DNA of 5,822 bases from Eudoraea sp. (GTDB taxonomy: Bacteria; Bacteroidota; Bacteroidia; Flavobacteriales; Flavobacteriaceae): positions 1-5,822 of the forward strand of contig JAHEBI010000180.1 of assembly GCA_024642325.1 (NCBI GenBank), written 5' to 3'. The translations under genes and the position numbers were made by a program. The notes beneath the pieces are model-generated. The model ran no database searches, was not told where the DNA came from, and saw nothing but the letters and a program-made list of their open reading frames with translations. Positions 4,864 through 5,822 of the stretch are shown here, one piece after another. How positions within the stretch are numbered: position 1 is the first letter of the stretch; every line of letters begins with the position of its first letter.

Positions 4864-5822
4864 ATGACCCATCAGCATATTTTAAAAAGTATAGATAAAG
4901 CATCCATGGTTATTGGAAAAACCTGGCCTTTATACTCTTTCGTGACCTCGAATCCATTATCCGGCTATGAAAAAATGCCTTTCATAGATGCCGTTAACAG
5001 TGCGAGTAAACTATTGAACACAAGAATGTTCCCTGAGGCTTCACTTTATCGCCAGGCCTGGGAGCAAGGCGAAATAGAGGAGGAACTGTTATTAAAATTG
5101 CTCAAAGAAAACGGGCTGTCCAAATCCCCGGAATTCTATCTGCAACAAATGGAATCCCGGAAAAGAGGGGAGAAAAAAAACATAGACCACGATTTGGACA
5201 GGATTATGGTAAAGTGGCTCTCGGCCTTTATGGACGAAGGCCTCGCCGAATGGGAAATGCCGGGTAAAAAAGAAGGTTTTTACAAAGCGTGGCGCATGTT
5301 GGCCAGGTATGACAGCGAAACCGGAGTTAAGGATACCGGTGAAATACCAAAAACCAGCCTGGAGGCGCTGACACATGTTTTAAAGGACTACTCCAAAGAA
5401 GAGTACACAAAAATATTTAGCTATCACCTGGCTGCTTTACCGGGATGGACCGGATATATGAACTATCGCAGCGATTCCAATTCACTTTGGCAGCAAACAT
5501 ATCCCATTAGTTTGGAAGATTATTTAGCGGTTCGTTTATGGATAGCCCAACAACTGAAGGGCCACATGCTGCCTGAAAATGACAGGGAGGAGACAGGCCA
5601 TATGATGGTAAAGCTTCAATATACCTGGTTGAAAGCCTGGGAAAGGAGCTGGCAAAAACAGCTTGTTAAAACCCTGGGAAAAGAATGTACAACTTCAAAG
5701 CCTTTCACTAATGAGGAACGCATTCCTGATGCCCAACTGGTTTTCTGCATAGATACCCGATCAGAACTGATACGAAGACATGTGGAGTCCTGGGGTAATT
5801 ATGAAACCTTCGGATACGCCGG
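4864..5822 (+). CDS. dabA: DabA: DUF2309/UPF0753 zinc protein of the DAB transporter (partial, 3' end outside window)
   Basis: Only the first 319 codons are present; the reading frame is open to the window end. Family members run to about 800 residues or more, so over half is missing. The product is the cytoplasmic carbonic-anhydrase-like subunit that, with DabB, traps CO2 as bicarbonate. Family marks are the N-terminal WPLYSFVTSNPLSGYE (21-36), the LPGWTG motif (192-197), and QLVFCIDTRSELIRRHVE (about 291-308). In the last, C295 and D297 match the first two zinc ligands (Cys and Asp of the CxDxRSE motif) and R299 the conserved arginine; the histidine and second cysteine ligands lie beyond the window. 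The sequence stops in YETFGYAG, the family motif that follows the first ligands. It begins 8 bp after dabB, so the two are surely cotranscribed. ATG at 4864 keeps a normal N-terminal helix; M15 (4906) is a less likely start. Confidence 0.93.
   Translation, partial: MTHQHILKSIDKASMVIGKTWPLYSFVTSNPLSGYEKMPFIDAVNSASKLLNTRMFPEASLYRQAWEQGEIEEELLLKLLKENGLSKSPEFYLQQMESRKRGEKKNIDHDLDRIMVKWLSAFMDEGLAEWEMPGKKEGFYKAWRMLARYDSETGVKDTGEIPKTSLEALTHVLKDYSKEEYTKIFSYHLAALPGWTGYMNYRSDSNSLWQQTYPISLEDYLAVRLWIAQQLKGHMLPENDREETGHMMVKLQYTWLKAWERSWQKQLVKTLGKECTTSKPFTNEERIPDAQLVFCIDTRSELIRRHVESWGNYETFGYA

Noticed and set aside
5092..5376. 94-aa minus-strand frame
   Set aside because: Antisense to dabA, which has clear DUF2309 motifs on both sides of this stretch.

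Overview
The window looks like chromosomal DNA of a Bacteroidetes (probably flavobacterial) species. The clues are AT-rich spacers, start codons preceded by A-rich leaders rather than Shine-Dalgarno boxes, a possible TAnnTTTG-like promoter core, and the overall protein character. No taxonomic marker is present, so this is inference.

Layout. (1) 66-1208 (+): a saccharopine dehydrogenase-like NAD(P)-binding protein with an altered glycine motif; it is probably unrelated to the rest. (2) 1209-1379: a convergent spacer with two small hairpins and no gene. (3) 1380-2303 (-): a LysR-type regulator whose effector domain begins with a CbbR-like signature (SVVSTAKY). (4) 2304-2416: a short, very AT-rich divergent spacer with a T-N11-A type dyad and a possible promoter. 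(5) 2417 to the window end (+): a five-gene cluster. It holds small soluble protein A (102 aa), a small two-helix membrane protein (71 aa), small soluble protein B (94 aa, paralogous to A), a NuoL/M/N-like membrane subunit (DabB, 491 aa) and the first 319 codons of a DUF2309/UPF0753 protein (DabA), which runs off the window.

DabA and DabB form the DAB inorganic-carbon accumulation complex: a carbonic-anhydrase-like zinc protein coupled to a proton-antiporter-like membrane subunit, energised by the cation gradient. The divergent CbbR-like regulator is the likely controller.

The least explained part is the trio of small genes between regulator and dabB. A and B share a conserved core (about 31 identities over about 86 aligned residues by my hand count) and flank a small membrane protein, and the membrane gene and B overlap by ATGA. 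They are candidates for undescribed accessory or regulatory parts of a bacteroidetal DAB system. The spacer between A and the membrane gene also carries three CTTYAAG heptamers at exactly 10-bp spacing.
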